Of a stretch of DNA of 64,000 nucleotides, positions 17,111 to 26,034 are shown one piece after another. The stretch is from Lachnospiraceae bacterium OF09-6 (GTDB lineage: Bacteria; Bacillota; Clostridia; Lachnospirales; Lachnospiraceae), in assembly GCA_003435055.1 (NCBI GenBank), contig QUMM01000009.1, positions 1 through 64,000 on the forward strand, in the 5' to 3' direction. The position numbers and the translations under genes were made by a program. Each line of letters starts with the position of its first letter. The stretch's first letter is position 1. The notes beneath the pieces are model-generated. The model was not told the DNA's origin. It saw only the letters and a program-made list of their open reading frames with translations, and did no database searches.

Positions 17111-17881
17111 TTAGCACAATCTGTATGAAAGAGAAGATCTTCTGTATTTTTCATCTGCCATCATCTTTTCTCTGAGTATATCACTTTTTTCTTTCTTCGT
17201 AAACTTGATCCCGCCCAGTTTCCTTACCGGCATAATTCCCATCAGAGAGTTTGTCACAAAACATTCTTCAAAATATTCCAGTTCATCCGGTGTTATGACA
17301 GCCTCTTTGGCCTCTCCCTGCTCCAACAGATATTCTCTTATGATCCCAGGCAGAAGTCCGCAGGATAACTTCGGTGTCAGCACCTCCCCTTTTTTCACAA
17401 AAAAGACATTACTGACTGCTCCCTCTGCGATTTCTCCCTTTGTATTCAGGAAAATACATTCCTGCATTCCCCTGGCTGCTGCTGCCCTTTTTTCCAGAAT
17501 GCAGTCACCATAATTCATTGTCTTGTGATACACCAGCGGTGATGTCTCATTTCTTCTGACTTTACTGAATGCCATCGTGAATCCCTGTTCATACATCTCC
17601 GGTGTATAGTGATTTTCCCGTATCTGAAACAATACATTTTTCTCAGAAAGCATGATCTTCAGTCCTCCATGTCTGAGATCAGCATTTTCTTCTTGCAGGA
17701 ATGCTTCTACCGTCTTGCCGGTAATCCCCCGTTCCCTCAGATCGCCCAGTCCCAGGAAATCTGCCGCACGTTTCAGCCTTCTCAAATGCCGTTCCAGAAA
17801 AATCAGCTTTTTCTCTTCTACCGCAATCGTCTCAAACGCTCCCAGCCCAAACTGAAAACCTGTATCTAATTGTATCTCCAT
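17111..17881 (-). CDS. pabC: Aminodeoxychorismate lyase (class IV aminotransferase)
   Basis: This 256-residue fold-type IV PLP enzyme carries the catalytic Lys in the VYHKTMNYGDC segment and the cofactor-binding motifs EGAVSNVFFV and GLLPGIIREYLL. It releases pyruvate from 4-amino-4-deoxychorismate to give p-aminobenzoate for folate. Its start codon abuts the stop of pabAB, so the two are translationally coupled and together complete the PABA branch. A D-amino-acid or branched-chain aminotransferase is the alternative family, but the context argues against it. Confidence 0.88.
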   Translation of the reverse strand: MEIQLDTGFQFGLGAFETIAVEEKKLIFLERHLRRLKRAADFLGLGDLRERGITGKTVEAFLQEENADLRHGGLKIMLSEKNVLFQIRENHYTPEMYEQGFTMAFSKVRRNETSPLVYHKTMNYGDCILEKRAAAARGMQECIFLNTKGEIAEGAVSNVFFVKKGEVLTPKLSCGLLPGIIREYLLEQGEAKEAVITPDELEYFEECFVTNSLMGIMPVRKLGGIKFTKKEKSDILREKMMADEKYRRSSLSYRLC

Positions 17882-19839
17882 TACCTTAATGCCTCCAATA
17901 ACGCTTTTGCTTTCTGAAGTGTCTCTTCATACTCAAACTCCAGATCTGACTCAGCCGTGATTCCGCCACCTGCTCCCAGATAGTATTTGCCATCTTTATG
18001 AACCGCTGTACGAATGACAATATTAAAATCGCAGGCTCCATCCAGTGTCAGATAGCCAATGGAACCGGTATAGAGATTTCTCTTTCCATGTTCCAGTTCA
18101 TCAATGATCTCCATCGCACGATATTTGGGTGCTCCGGTAATCGATCCTCCCGGAAATGTGGCTTCCAGAAGATCACACACATTTTTTCCATCCTGCAATT
18201 CACCTTCTATATCTGAAACCAGGTGAAAAACGGTTGCGTATTCTTCTACGGTAAACAATTCTGTAACCTTCACACTGCCCGGCTTACATACCCGGTTCAG
18301 ATCATTTCGTTCCAGATCTACGATCATCAGCAATTCACTTTGATCCTTCCCGGAGTTCTGCAGTTCTTCCCGCATCTTCTGATCTTCTTCCGGCGTCTCA
18401 CCTCTTTTTCTGGTTCCCTTAATTGGTCTGGTATTCACTTTATGATCCTTCATTTTCAGAAACCGTTCCGGCGACGCACATACAATCTGGTATTCCCCAT
18501 AATCCAGATAACCACCAAAAGGAGATGGATTTGCTTCCCTCAGATCATAGAATACATCCAGCGGAGCCTTCTGACTCTCAATCGTCAGCTGCTGTGTCAT
18601 ATTGGCAATATAAATATCCCCTTCTATGATATATTCTATCATATCTGCCACTGCCTGCTTATATTCTTCTTTCTCAAAATTCGGAAATACTGCAATTTCA
18701 TTTTTTTCCGGATGTCCTGCTTCCCGTCCTGCTATCTTCTTGTTTCTGATGCGGTTACAGATCTCTTCTGTCTCTTTTATCAGTTTCTCTGCACTTTCTG
18801 TGATGCCATTTGCTATCAGATAAATTTCTTTTTTCTGACAGTCCTCCACAAGAAAGCTGTCATAAAAAGTGAGTACCGCTTCTGGAATCGATACAATATC
18901 CTGTTTTGCAGATGTTACCTGCTGGCGTTCTCTCCCATAATCGTAGGAAAAATAGCCGATCGCACCGGAAACAACAGGCAATCCCGTGTCATTTTTATCT
19001 ACATGGCTGTTTAAATAGCTCCGCAGATACTCTTCGAACGTAGTCTCCTTCTGTGGAACTCCGTTTATCGTAAACCGTTCTCCATCCCTGATCAGCTTCT
19101 GATACGGCTTTCTCCCAATAATGGAATACCGTCCCAGCTGATTCACCAGTGAAGAATCCAGAAATACACAATCCGCTTCTTTCTGAAAATACCGAAACAG
19201 TTCCGATGCCGGAAGATATTCTTCCAGTTTTTTCACAATACGTTTCGTACTGCCCGTCTGCTTTTGCCATTCTTCTGCCAGACGGCAAAAATTCTCCAGC
19301 AATTCATGACCATACTCTGTCAATACTGCCTCTGGATGAAACTGTACCCCATATAATGGTGTGGTTTTATGAGAAAGCGCCATCACTGCCCCATCTTCTG
19401 CCATGGCATCAATCTGATACTCTTCCGGAATACTGTCTTTTTCTACAATCAGAGAATGGTATCTGGTTACCCGAAAGTGTTCCGGAAGTCCTGCAAAAAG
19501 TCCGGTTCCGTTATGATGAATCTCAGTCACCTTTCCATGCATCGGTTTTTTGCCCTTTTTCACCGTCGCACCACAACTGTGTCCCAGTACCTGATGTCCC
19601 AGACAGACTCCCAGAATCGGGATTTCTCCCTGAAAGCGTTCCGCTGCCTCCATACAGAGCTTTGCATCCCAGGGACGTTTCGGTCCCGGAGACAGCACAA
19701 TTCCTTCCGGATGCATCCGTTCGATCTCATCAAGGGTAATCTCATCACACCGCTTTACCAGAATCTCCCGTCCCAGTTCCTGAAAATAAGCTTTCAGATT
19801 GTATACAAAAGAATCATAATTATCAATCATCAAATACAT
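17881..19839 (-). CDS. pabAB: Fused aminodeoxychorismate synthase (PabA-PabB)
   Basis: This 652-residue fusion starts at the ATG at 19839, with GGAG 7 bases upstream. Residues 1-195 are a class I glutamine amidotransferase with triad Cys79, His168 and Glu170. Residues 205-652 are the chorismate-binding synthase, with Lys474 in PIKGT (the residue that marks PabB over anthranilate synthase TrpE), DLERNDLNRV and GGSITGAPK. It aminates chorismate with glutamine-derived ammonia. It lies in one operon with pabC, behind a leader containing a putative attenuator. Confidence 0.93.
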   Translation of the reverse strand: MYLMIDNYDSFVYNLKAYFQELGREILVKRCDEITLDEIERMHPEGIVLSPGPKRPWDAKLCMEAAERFQGEIPILGVCLGHQVLGHSCGATVKKGKKPMHGKVTEIHHNGTGLFAGLPEHFRVTRYHSLIVEKDSIPEEYQIDAMAEDGAVMALSHKTTPLYGVQFHPEAVLTEYGHELLENFCRLAEEWQKQTGSTKRIVKKLEEYLPASELFRYFQKEADCVFLDSSLVNQLGRYSIIGRKPYQKLIRDGERFTINGVPQKETTFEEYLRSYLNSHVDKNDTGLPVVSGAIGYFSYDYGRERQQVTSAKQDIVSIPEAVLTFYDSFLVEDCQKKEIYLIANGITESAEKLIKETEEICNRIRNKKIAGREAGHPEKNEIAVFPNFEKEEYKQAVADMIEYIIEGDIYIANMTQQLTIESQKAPLDVFYDLREANPSPFGGYLDYGEYQIVCASPERFLKMKDHKVNTRPIKGTRKRGETPEEDQKMREELQNSGKDQSELLMIVDLERNDLNRVCKPGSVKVTELFTVEEYATVFHLVSDIEGELQDGKNVCDLLEATFPGGSITGAPKYRAMEIIDELEHGKRNLYTGSIGYLTLDGACDFNIVIRTAVHKDGKYYLGAGGGITAESDLEFEYEETLQKAKALLEALR

Positions 19840-19872
19840 ATGTCTGCTCCTTTTCGACAACCTGTACAACAC

Positions 19873-19922
19873 AAAAAGGGATAACGAATGGCATGCCAAA
19901 AAGCATGCACAGTCGTTATCCC
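19873..19922 (-). terminator. Attenuator-like terminator in the pabAB leader
   Basis: GGGATAACGA (19878-19887) and TCGTTATCCC (19913-19922) form a perfect outer stem. Two GCATGC palindromes pair inside it around a short A/T loop. On the minus strand the hairpin is followed by TTTTTG. It lies between the promoter at 19957-19985 and the pabAB start, so transcription must read through it. That makes it a candidate regulated attenuator. Confidence 0.65.
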
Positions 19923-19956
19923 AAATGGTCCGTAATCTGTGTCTGAATTTTGCACT

Positions 19957-19985
19957 ATCGTAACATATCCTTTTCTCTCCGTCAA
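19957..19985 (-). promoter_or_regulatory. pabAB-pabC promoter
   Basis: Minus-strand TTGACG (19985-19980), a 17-base spacer and TACGAT (19962-19957). The predicted transcript has a leader of about 110 bases before the start codon. Confidence 0.7.
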
Positions 19986-20021
19986 CACCAAAAATGAAAT
20001 TAGCTTATGCAAAAGTTCCGT

Positions 20022-20050
20022 TTGCTTTCCCCGCTATTCGTCACTATACT
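20022..20050 (+). promoter_or_regulatory. Promoter of the GNAT acetyltransferase gene
   Basis: Plus-strand TTGCTT (20022-20027), a 17-base spacer and TATACT (20045-20050), 38 bases before the start codon. It is divergent from the pab promoter. Confidence 0.65.
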
Positions 20051-20087
20051 AAAACTATGATATCAAGATCAAAGGAGGATCTGCTTC

Positions 20088-20630
20088 ATGCATTCATCCG
20101 ATTTTTCTATTCGTCTCTGCACACTGCAGGAACTCGATGATATTATGGATCTGCAGGATCGCATCTGTGCAGCGATTACCCAGCCTGACCTGTTTGCATC
20201 CACCTGCCGGGAAGAAAATGCTTCCTACCTGACCCCACCGAATGTAATCTATGGCGTTTTTAAACAAAAACGTCTGATTGCTTATGCTTCTCTGGCCTTT
20301 CCCAAAGACGCCTCCGACAATCTTGGATGGGATCTCGGCTGGAATTCCACTCAGATCCGACATTGTGCCAAGCTGGATACCATCGTGGTCGACCCGGATT
20401 TCCGAGGTCTTGGCCTGCAGCGCACTTTAATTGACCGCTGTATCTCCCATACACTGAAGCAGGATCCTGACAGCATCCTGCTCACCACCGTTTCCCCTTC
20501 CAACCTCTTTAGTCTTCGCAATGTACAAAACGAAGGCTTTCAGATTCTGAAGCGTATGCTGAAATATGGTGGAAAAGAGCGCTATGTCCTGGGCTACTGC
20601 CCATCCGGACAGTTTCCGGCTGTACAGTAA
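20088..20630 (+). CDS. GNAT family N-acetyltransferase
   Basis: This 180-residue single-domain acetyltransferase has the acetyl-CoA-binding motif A in DTIVVDPDFRGLGLQRTLI (about residues 97-115) and a C-terminal SPSNLFSLRNVQNEGF helix typical of GNAT folds. AAAGGAGG lies before the ATG. Its target, small molecule or protein, cannot be told. It is a lone plus-strand gene, followed by two hairpins and the converging murein-peptide operon. Confidence 0.85.
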   Translation: MHSSDFSIRLCTLQELDDIMDLQDRICAAITQPDLFASTCREENASYLTPPNVIYGVFKQKRLIAYASLAFPKDASDNLGWDLGWNSTQIRHCAKLDTIVVDPDFRGLGLQRTLIDRCISHTLKQDPDSILLTTVSPSNLFSLRNVQNEGFQILKRMLKYGGKERYVLGYCPSGQFPAVQ

Positions 20631-20666
20631 TCCAGGACATCACAAAACGATACCGCGTCTATTTTT

Positions 20667-20738
20667 CAAGAATGCCGAGGCATTCTTGCTGCGAGATGCG
20701 CGTCATGCAAAGCATGACATATTTCTTTTGCGCATCTC
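20667..20738. repeat. Pair of long hairpins between convergent genes
   Basis: The first hairpin is a perfect 10-bp stem with a 2-base loop (CAAGAATGCC and GGCATTCTTG, 20667-20688). The second is nested. GAGATGCGC (20693-20701) pairs with GCGCATCTC (20730-20738) and encloses GTCATGC/GCATGAC (20702-20718). Neither has a clear U-tract. They may end transcription from both sides or be a small mobile palindromic element. Confidence 0.5.
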
Positions 20739-20760
20739 TGCAATCCTGCCGGAGGCTATA

Positions 20761-22236
20761 TCAGATGGGGGATTGACTCCCACCACTGATACTAATTTGC
20801 TCCTCGCCACCTGAAGAGGTTGGAGTCATCTCACATCTGATATATTCTTTCTCTGTTTCTACTTCATAAGAGGCAAATCCCTGCGTCTCAGACTCTATCT
20901 CACCAGACTGGTTATCGTACGGGTCGATTGGCATGAATCTCTTTTTGACCGCAAATTCCTGCTGAAACTCATGGTTTGCTGTCATACGGTATGGATCCAG
21001 ATTTCCAAAATAAAATCTTCTGCGATTTTCATCTCCTGATGCAAAGGCTGAACCTCCAAAGGATGGGTCCGCATAGAGCCATCCGTAAGGCTCCACATAG
21101 AACATGGCCCAGTCATGTGGACCTACATATGCCGGATTGACATAAAGACCAGACTGCCAGCCGGCAGGGACCCCGCTGATACGGCACAGCGTAATAAATA
21201 ACAGTGCCTGGACTCCACAGTCTCCCCTTAAATTTCTGGCACAGTACTGAGGAATATCCGGGATCAAAGAGTACGCTTTCATGTATGAATACTGCACATG
21301 TTCCGTGATATAATCATAGATTCTGCGTGCGATCTCCAATGGTCTCTTTTCTCCACCCACAATTTCTTTTGCCAGTGCTTTCAGATAAGGGCTAAAACGA
21401 ATGTGTGGATACTGTTCTTTTAAAAACTCCTTCTGCTCTTCCTCTGAGATCTTCCAGTCCGTCCCCTCCCGAAGAGAAACATTCGACACTGCTTCATTTT
21501 CATTCCACAGATCTATGTATACAGTCCGCACTTTCATCTGATATTCCACATAAAATGTACGATTTTCTTCCAGTGTATCTTCGATGCAAATAGACCGATA
21601 CCGGGAACGCACATCATCCACCGTTACCTTTTTGCCCGGTGTATAATCCAGGATCTGAATTTCATCGGTCTGATACCACTTAGCCGGAAGAGGCAAATGC
21701 ACTTTCACTTTCATACCAGGCTGAAATACCTCATCCTTCAGCCGAATCGTAGTCCGCAGATGAATCTGTTCTGTCACTTCCTTCTTTTCCTGTATCTCTT
21801 TCACTTTTTCCAGAAGCAATTTTTTATCCTCGGTCAGTTTTTCCATCAGTCCTGCCCGTTCCCGGATATCATCATCTTTATCTAAGATATTCCGAAGCAG
21901 ATTATGGATATAGTGCTTCTCTCCATGGATATAGACCCATTCTGCAAGATTCTGACGTTCCAGCTCTTTCAGATCTTCTGAGGAAAAATCCGGGATCTTT
22001 TCCTGAAACAGCTGTAATATCTCCTGTTCTGTATACGGAAATTCCAGTGGCAGTTCTTCCAAAATGTACTGTTCATACCGAAGTCTGGTCTTTAATGCTT
22101 CACTGATCGGCTTTTTCATCCATCGGCCGATGGCATCCTGTGCCTCTTCCAGTGCTCCGGCCAGCTTATACTGCTGTACCTCTTCCGGCAGCTCCAGCGC
22201 CAGTGACTCTAATTCTTTTGTTTGAAATTCTCTCAT
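20761..22236 (-). CDS. Transglutaminase-like (cysteine protease fold) protein
   Basis: This 491-residue cytoplasmic protein starts at 22236, overlapping the upstream NlpC gene by ATGA. The N-terminal half is helical, and the central part (about 180-265) looks like a beta-rich linker domain. The C-terminal transglutaminase core holds the catalytic Cys in LRGDCGVQALL, His in GPHDWAMFYVEP and Asp in LYADPSFGG. There is no signal peptide. As the last gene of the peptide-import and murein-recycling operon, it is probably an intracellular peptidase or amidase acting on imported peptides; this is inferred from context. Confidence 0.8.
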   Translation of the reverse strand: MREFQTKELESLALELPEEVQQYKLAGALEEAQDAIGRWMKKPISEALKTRLRYEQYILEELPLEFPYTEQEILQLFQEKIPDFSSEDLKELERQNLAEWVYIHGEKHYIHNLLRNILDKDDDIRERAGLMEKLTEDKKLLLEKVKEIQEKKEVTEQIHLRTTIRLKDEVFQPGMKVKVHLPLPAKWYQTDEIQILDYTPGKKVTVDDVRSRYRSICIEDTLEENRTFYVEYQMKVRTVYIDLWNENEAVSNVSLREGTDWKISEEEQKEFLKEQYPHIRFSPYLKALAKEIVGGEKRPLEIARRIYDYITEHVQYSYMKAYSLIPDIPQYCARNLRGDCGVQALLFITLCRISGVPAGWQSGLYVNPAYVGPHDWAMFYVEPYGWLYADPSFGGSAFASGDENRRRFYFGNLDPYRMTANHEFQQEFAVKKRFMPIDPYDNQSGEIESETQGFASYEVETEKEYIRCEMTPTSSGGEEQISISGGSQSPI

Positions 22237-23156
22237 ACAAATATGCTCCCACATTCTGTTATATTTTCAGCCAGATCTGATCGATAATCCGGGTCTGACT
22301 TTTTCAGGCTGTTGATGGTAACATACGGGGTCTGGTAATATCCGGTTGCATGAATATACTTTCCCTCCCCCAGATACATGGCCACATGCCCCGGAAAAAA
22401 CAGAAGATCTCCCTTTTTCAACTGTTCTACCGGAATTCTTTTCACCGGATACGCCTCTTTGATATCTGCATCCCGATAAATCAAAATTCCCTGATCCAGA
22501 TAACTCATAAGCACCAGCCCGGAACAGTCAATGCCCTGGGAGGATTTACCACCCCAGCGATACTGTGTGCCAAGGAATTCTCTGGCACTGTCCTCCAGTC
22601 GTTCCCGAAGCATTTCCTCATCCGCTAAACCATCGTGACAAAATGGATTTTCCCAGTTTTGGAAATAATCAGCCTTTTTTTCTTCTGTCAACAGATAACC
22701 ATCATGATCCATTCTCCTTTTCAGATTCTGAGTGTGAATATAGCCTTCCCGCCCGGATGCACTGCGTACTTTGCTCCAACCTTCTGCCACTTCTCTTTCC
22801 AACAGTTCTACAATACTGTTCTTTAGCAGCAGTTCCAACGGAAGTCCCTGCACCTTCGGCTGGTCGAGAAGATCTGCTTCGCCGGTCTGAATTCTCAAAA
22901 AGCGCTCTTTATCCTGCCTCTGCTCCAGTTCTTTTCTTGTCACACGACGGAAATCCCGTCGATCCACATAACCGGTATACCCATAATGTGTCTCTACTTT
23001 TACAAAATCTTTTGCAGGATTCTCCTGCAGAATCCGAATCGCCCATCCTGCAAAAATCTCATCTTCGATTCCTGTTCTGTTCCTGCCATCGGATTCTTCC
23101 ATTCCACTTCGCAGATAAGTATGCTCTGCTGTAATTACTCCTAGTTGTTTTTCCAT
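22233..23156 (-). CDS. ykfC: NlpC/P60 gamma-D-glutamyl-L-diamino-acid endopeptidase (YkfC-like)
   Basis: This 307-residue protein has two SH3-like domains (about 1-75 and 85-150) followed by an NlpC/P60 domain. The catalytic set is Cys211 in GIDCSGLVLMSY, His in GHVAMYLGEG and a polar third residue near YIHATG. The SH3-SH3-NlpC layout without a signal peptide matches cytoplasmic YkfC of Bacillus, which cleaves gamma-D-Glu-diamino acid bonds of murein peptides. The gene lies between the epimerase and transglutaminase genes, directly after the dipeptide epimerase, as in the ykf locus. Confidence 0.87.
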   Translation of the reverse strand: MEKQLGVITAEHTYLRSGMEESDGRNRTGIEDEIFAGWAIRILQENPAKDFVKVETHYGYTGYVDRRDFRRVTRKELEQRQDKERFLRIQTGEADLLDQPKVQGLPLELLLKNSIVELLEREVAEGWSKVRSASGREGYIHTQNLKRRMDHDGYLLTEEKKADYFQNWENPFCHDGLADEEMLRERLEDSAREFLGTQYRWGGKSSQGIDCSGLVLMSYLDQGILIYRDADIKEAYPVKRIPVEQLKKGDLLFFPGHVAMYLGEGKYIHATGYYQTPYVTINSLKKSDPDYRSDLAENITECGSIFV

Positions 23157-23190
23157 TCCCCGTCCTCATCTTCTATCTGTTCCGACTCAC

Positions 23191-24297
23191 TTATATCATT
23201 ACGAACTCCACCGGAACATGGGAGATTCCAATTCCTGGCTCTTCCTGCATACTGATCTTCGAACCTGAAAACTTTGGGCCGCCTCTGTATGGATCTTCTC
23301 TGCAAAGAGACGGTCCATCCAGGTCTGCCATAGTAACAATGGATCTGCCTGCCGCCAGGTGTGCCCCGGCGCTGACGGATACTTTACTCTCCAGCATACA
23401 TCCAATCATACAGGAAATGCCATGTTCTTCTGCCGCATCACAGATACGGACTGCTTCATGGATTCCTCCGGTCTTCATCAGCTTAATATTGATCAGATCT
23501 GCTCCGTGTTCCTCCATAATACGAACTGCATCTTCGTAAGAGAATACACTCTCATCAGCCAGTATTTTCGTCTCCACACTGGCTGTCACATACTGCATCC
23601 CTTTAAAATCGTGATAAGATACCGGCTGTTCCACCAGTTCGATTCCAAGATCTTCTTTTTCCATGGCGCGTATCGTGGAAACCGCTTCTTCTCTGGTCCA
23701 TCCCTGATTGGCATCTACACGGATCACAACATCCTTTCCTACTGCCCTTCGAATCTCACGAATACGTTCCACATCTTTTTCTCCGCCTTTTCCCACTTTT
23801 ACCTTCAGGATCCGAAATCTCTGCTCTATGGCTGAGATACTGTCACGTACCATTTCTTCTGTGTCATTTACACTAATCGTCAGATCTGTTTCCAGCTCTG
23901 TCTTTAGTTTATCGGATTTTCCATCTCCCAGCAAGCGGAATAATGGTCTTTTCTGCAATTTTGCATACAGATCGTATAATGCAATATCTACCGCAGCCTT
24001 GGCGCTGGTGTTTTTGGCAATGCAGTGTTCCATTTTTTCCATCACAGACGGCAAATCTTCCAGATCCATGCCTTTGATTGCCGGTGCAATATAATAGCGG
24101 ATGGCTGCTTCGATAGATTCTTTCGTATCTCCGGTAATCACAGCAATAGGCGGTGCCTCGCCAAATCCTTCCGTTCCATCATCTGTTGTAATCTTCACAA
24201 TCAGGTCGTTGACGCTATCTACCGTACGCAATGCTGTCTTAAATGGTGTCACCAATGGAATACTGATATATCCGATGGCAATTTCCTGTATCTTCAT
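23191..24297 (-). CDS. ykfB: L-Ala-D/L-Glu dipeptide epimerase (enolase superfamily)
   Basis: This 368-residue enolase-superfamily protein has a capping domain (about 1-120) and a barrel with the muconate-lactonizing/epimerase residue set: Lys-x-Lys in ILKVKVGKGG, metal ligands in VDANQGW, the Glu of ELVEQPV and the Asp of LADESVF, and the second base in NIKLMKTGGI. It converts L-Ala-D-Glu from murein into L-Ala-L-Glu so that ordinary peptidases can use it. Dipeptide import genes upstream and ykfC downstream support the assignment over other epimerases of the family. Confidence 0.9.
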   Translation of the reverse strand: MKIQEIAIGYISIPLVTPFKTALRTVDSVNDLIVKITTDDGTEGFGEAPPIAVITGDTKESIEAAIRYYIAPAIKGMDLEDLPSVMEKMEHCIAKNTSAKAAVDIALYDLYAKLQKRPLFRLLGDGKSDKLKTELETDLTISVNDTEEMVRDSISAIEQRFRILKVKVGKGGEKDVERIREIRRAVGKDVVIRVDANQGWTREEAVSTIRAMEKEDLGIELVEQPVSYHDFKGMQYVTASVETKILADESVFSYEDAVRIMEEHGADLINIKLMKTGGIHEAVRICDAAEEHGISCMIGCMLESKVSVSAGAHLAAGRSIVTMADLDGPSLCREDPYRGGPKFSGSKISMQEEPGIGISHVPVEFVMI

Positions 24298-24339
24298 GAA
24301 TTCGTTCCTCTCATTTTCTTTTTATTCAAAAATGCATAG

Positions 24340-24374
24340 AAGCCATGATCCCGGGTCATCCGCAATCATGGCTT
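24340..24374 (-). other. Intercistronic hairpin between binding-protein and epimerase genes
   Basis: AAGCCATGAT and ATCATGGCTT form a perfect 10-bp stem with a 15-base loop in the 105-base gap after the binding-protein gene. The U-tract is weak. Such hairpins commonly give partial termination or 3'-end protection, keeping the binding protein more abundant than downstream enzymes. Confidence 0.5.
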
Positions 24375-24402
24375 TTGCACCGATGCATCAGAGCATCTTA
24401 TT

Positions 24403-25968
24403 TTATAATGCCTTTAAATAGGTAAATACAAAGTTTCCACAGGAGTATACCAGTCCATCGTAATTAGTATCATCAAACAGATAACTGCTCATAGAATGCA
24501 GAATGACAGATACCGGAAGGTCTTTTGCCAGAATGGCATCACATTCTTTATATGCCTCCCACTGTGCATCCTGAGTGTCTGCACTGATGGCTGTCTGGTA
24601 TGCCTTATCGTATTCATCACTCTGATAGAAAGAGTTGGCATCACCGGTGTTGATAAAGGTTCCATACATATTGGACAGATCTGTATAATCCATGAACCAT
24701 CCATAATATGCAAGATCATAGTCGCCAGACCTTCTTGCTGCTGAGAAGTTTTCTACTTTTTCAACTGTAACAGAATCAATACCAAGGATTTCTTTCCAGT
24801 CATTGACAATAGATTCTGCGATTTCCTTACGGCTGTCATTGTTGACGATATAAGTCAGTGCCGGGAAGCCTTCTCCATTTTCATATCCTGCTTCTGCAAG
24901 CAGCTGCTTTGCTGTTTCACAGTTATCTTCGTAGGCATCCACATCTTCCCATGGATCACAATAATCTACAAAATCAGTACCTTCTTCATTGGTATAACCT
25001 CGGCCAATCAGTGTCACACCAACTTCATCATTTAATCCACGGATATTGATGATACGTTCTCTGTCAATCGTAAGAGACAGTGCCTCTCTGACCTTCTCAT
25101 CCTTCAGAACATCGTTTCCCTTATCTCCAAGATTGAACATAACACAATAGTTATTATTTCCGGCTGTGTATACCAGTCCATTGCCATCCATACGAGGTTT
25201 TTCTTCATCTGGACAAAGATCAGAATACACATATTCTCCGCTTTCAAAGGAAGCCAGTGCAGAACTTTCTTCGGTAATCAGTTCCCAGTTGATGGTTCCC
25301 ACATCAATGTTATCCGCATCATAATAATCATCCCGAAGCTTCATCACAACTTCTGATTCATGTGCCCAGTCAGTCATTTCATAAGGTCCATTGTATACCG
25401 CTTTATCCGGATCTGTTGCATAAGCATCACCGTATTCTTCCACATAATCCTGTCTTGCCGGATAGGTAGATGGGAAAGCCAGAATCGATGGCAGATATCC
25501 ACATGGCTGTTTCAAATGAATCACCAGTGTCTTGTCATCAGTTGCTTCGTAGCTTTCAGCAACATCTGATAACAGAGTACAGTAATCTCCGCCCTGAGCT
25601 GCCAGATTATCAAAGGCAAAAACAAAATCTCCTGCCGTAACCGGCTGTCCGTCTGACCAGGTGATGTCATCTCTTAAAGTAAAAGTCCATGTCAGTTTAT
25701 CATCGCTTTCTTCCACCGATGCTGCCTGTCCAAGTACAACTTCCCCATTGGCATCCAGCTTGTAAAGTCCCTCATACAGATGACGCAGTGCCGACAGACC
25801 ATTTAAGAATCCACTGGTGGCCGTATTTAACTGCATGGAATCCTCACCACCACCAGTTACGGAAATCTCCAGTTTTTCTGCATCTGCGGCAGATACACCG
25901 GATGAAAGTGCCATTGTCGTAAGTCCCAGTACCGCTGCGGCTAAAGCCATTTTGTTTCGTCTTTTCAT
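24403..25968 (-). CDS. Peptide ABC transporter substrate-binding protein (DppE/OppA-like)
   Basis: This 521-residue SBP_bac_5 family protein starts at 25968, with AGGAGGAAG upstream. It has a Sec signal peptide (KRRNKMALAAAVLGLTTMALS...VSAAD) without a lipobox Cys. This is unusual for Firmicutes, whose binding proteins are normally lipoproteins. Family features include the TWTFTLRDDITWSDGQPV segment and YNGPYEMTDW. It captures oligopeptides, here probably including murein peptides, and delivers them to the DppB/DppC permeases encoded just upstream. Confidence 0.9.
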   Translation of the reverse strand: MKRRNKMALAAAVLGLTTMALSSGVSAADAEKLEISVTGGGEDSMQLNTATSGFLNGLSALRHLYEGLYKLDANGEVVLGQAASVEESDDKLTWTFTLRDDITWSDGQPVTAGDFVFAFDNLAAQGGDYCTLLSDVAESYEATDDKTLVIHLKQPCGYLPSILAFPSTYPARQDYVEEYGDAYATDPDKAVYNGPYEMTDWAHESEVVMKLRDDYYDADNIDVGTINWELITEESSALASFESGEYVYSDLCPDEEKPRMDGNGLVYTAGNNNYCVMFNLGDKGNDVLKDEKVREALSLTIDRERIINIRGLNDEVGVTLIGRGYTNEEGTDFVDYCDPWEDVDAYEDNCETAKQLLAEAGYENGEGFPALTYIVNNDSRKEIAESIVNDWKEILGIDSVTVEKVENFSAARRSGDYDLAYYGWFMDYTDLSNMYGTFINTGDANSFYQSDEYDKAYQTAISADTQDAQWEAYKECDAILAKDLPVSVILHSMSSYLFDDTNYDGLVYSCGNFVFTYLKAL

Positions 25969-26034
25969 TATTCTTCCTCCTTTTTTCATGCAGGTTTTCG
26001 CATTTTCTATATAAATCCATTTTCGGATATATAT

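Noticed and set aside
19873..19985. pabAB leader considered as a THF riboswitch or Trp-type leader peptide
   Set aside because: The conserved THF aptamer cores are not visible and no short Trp-rich reading frame precedes the hairpin.
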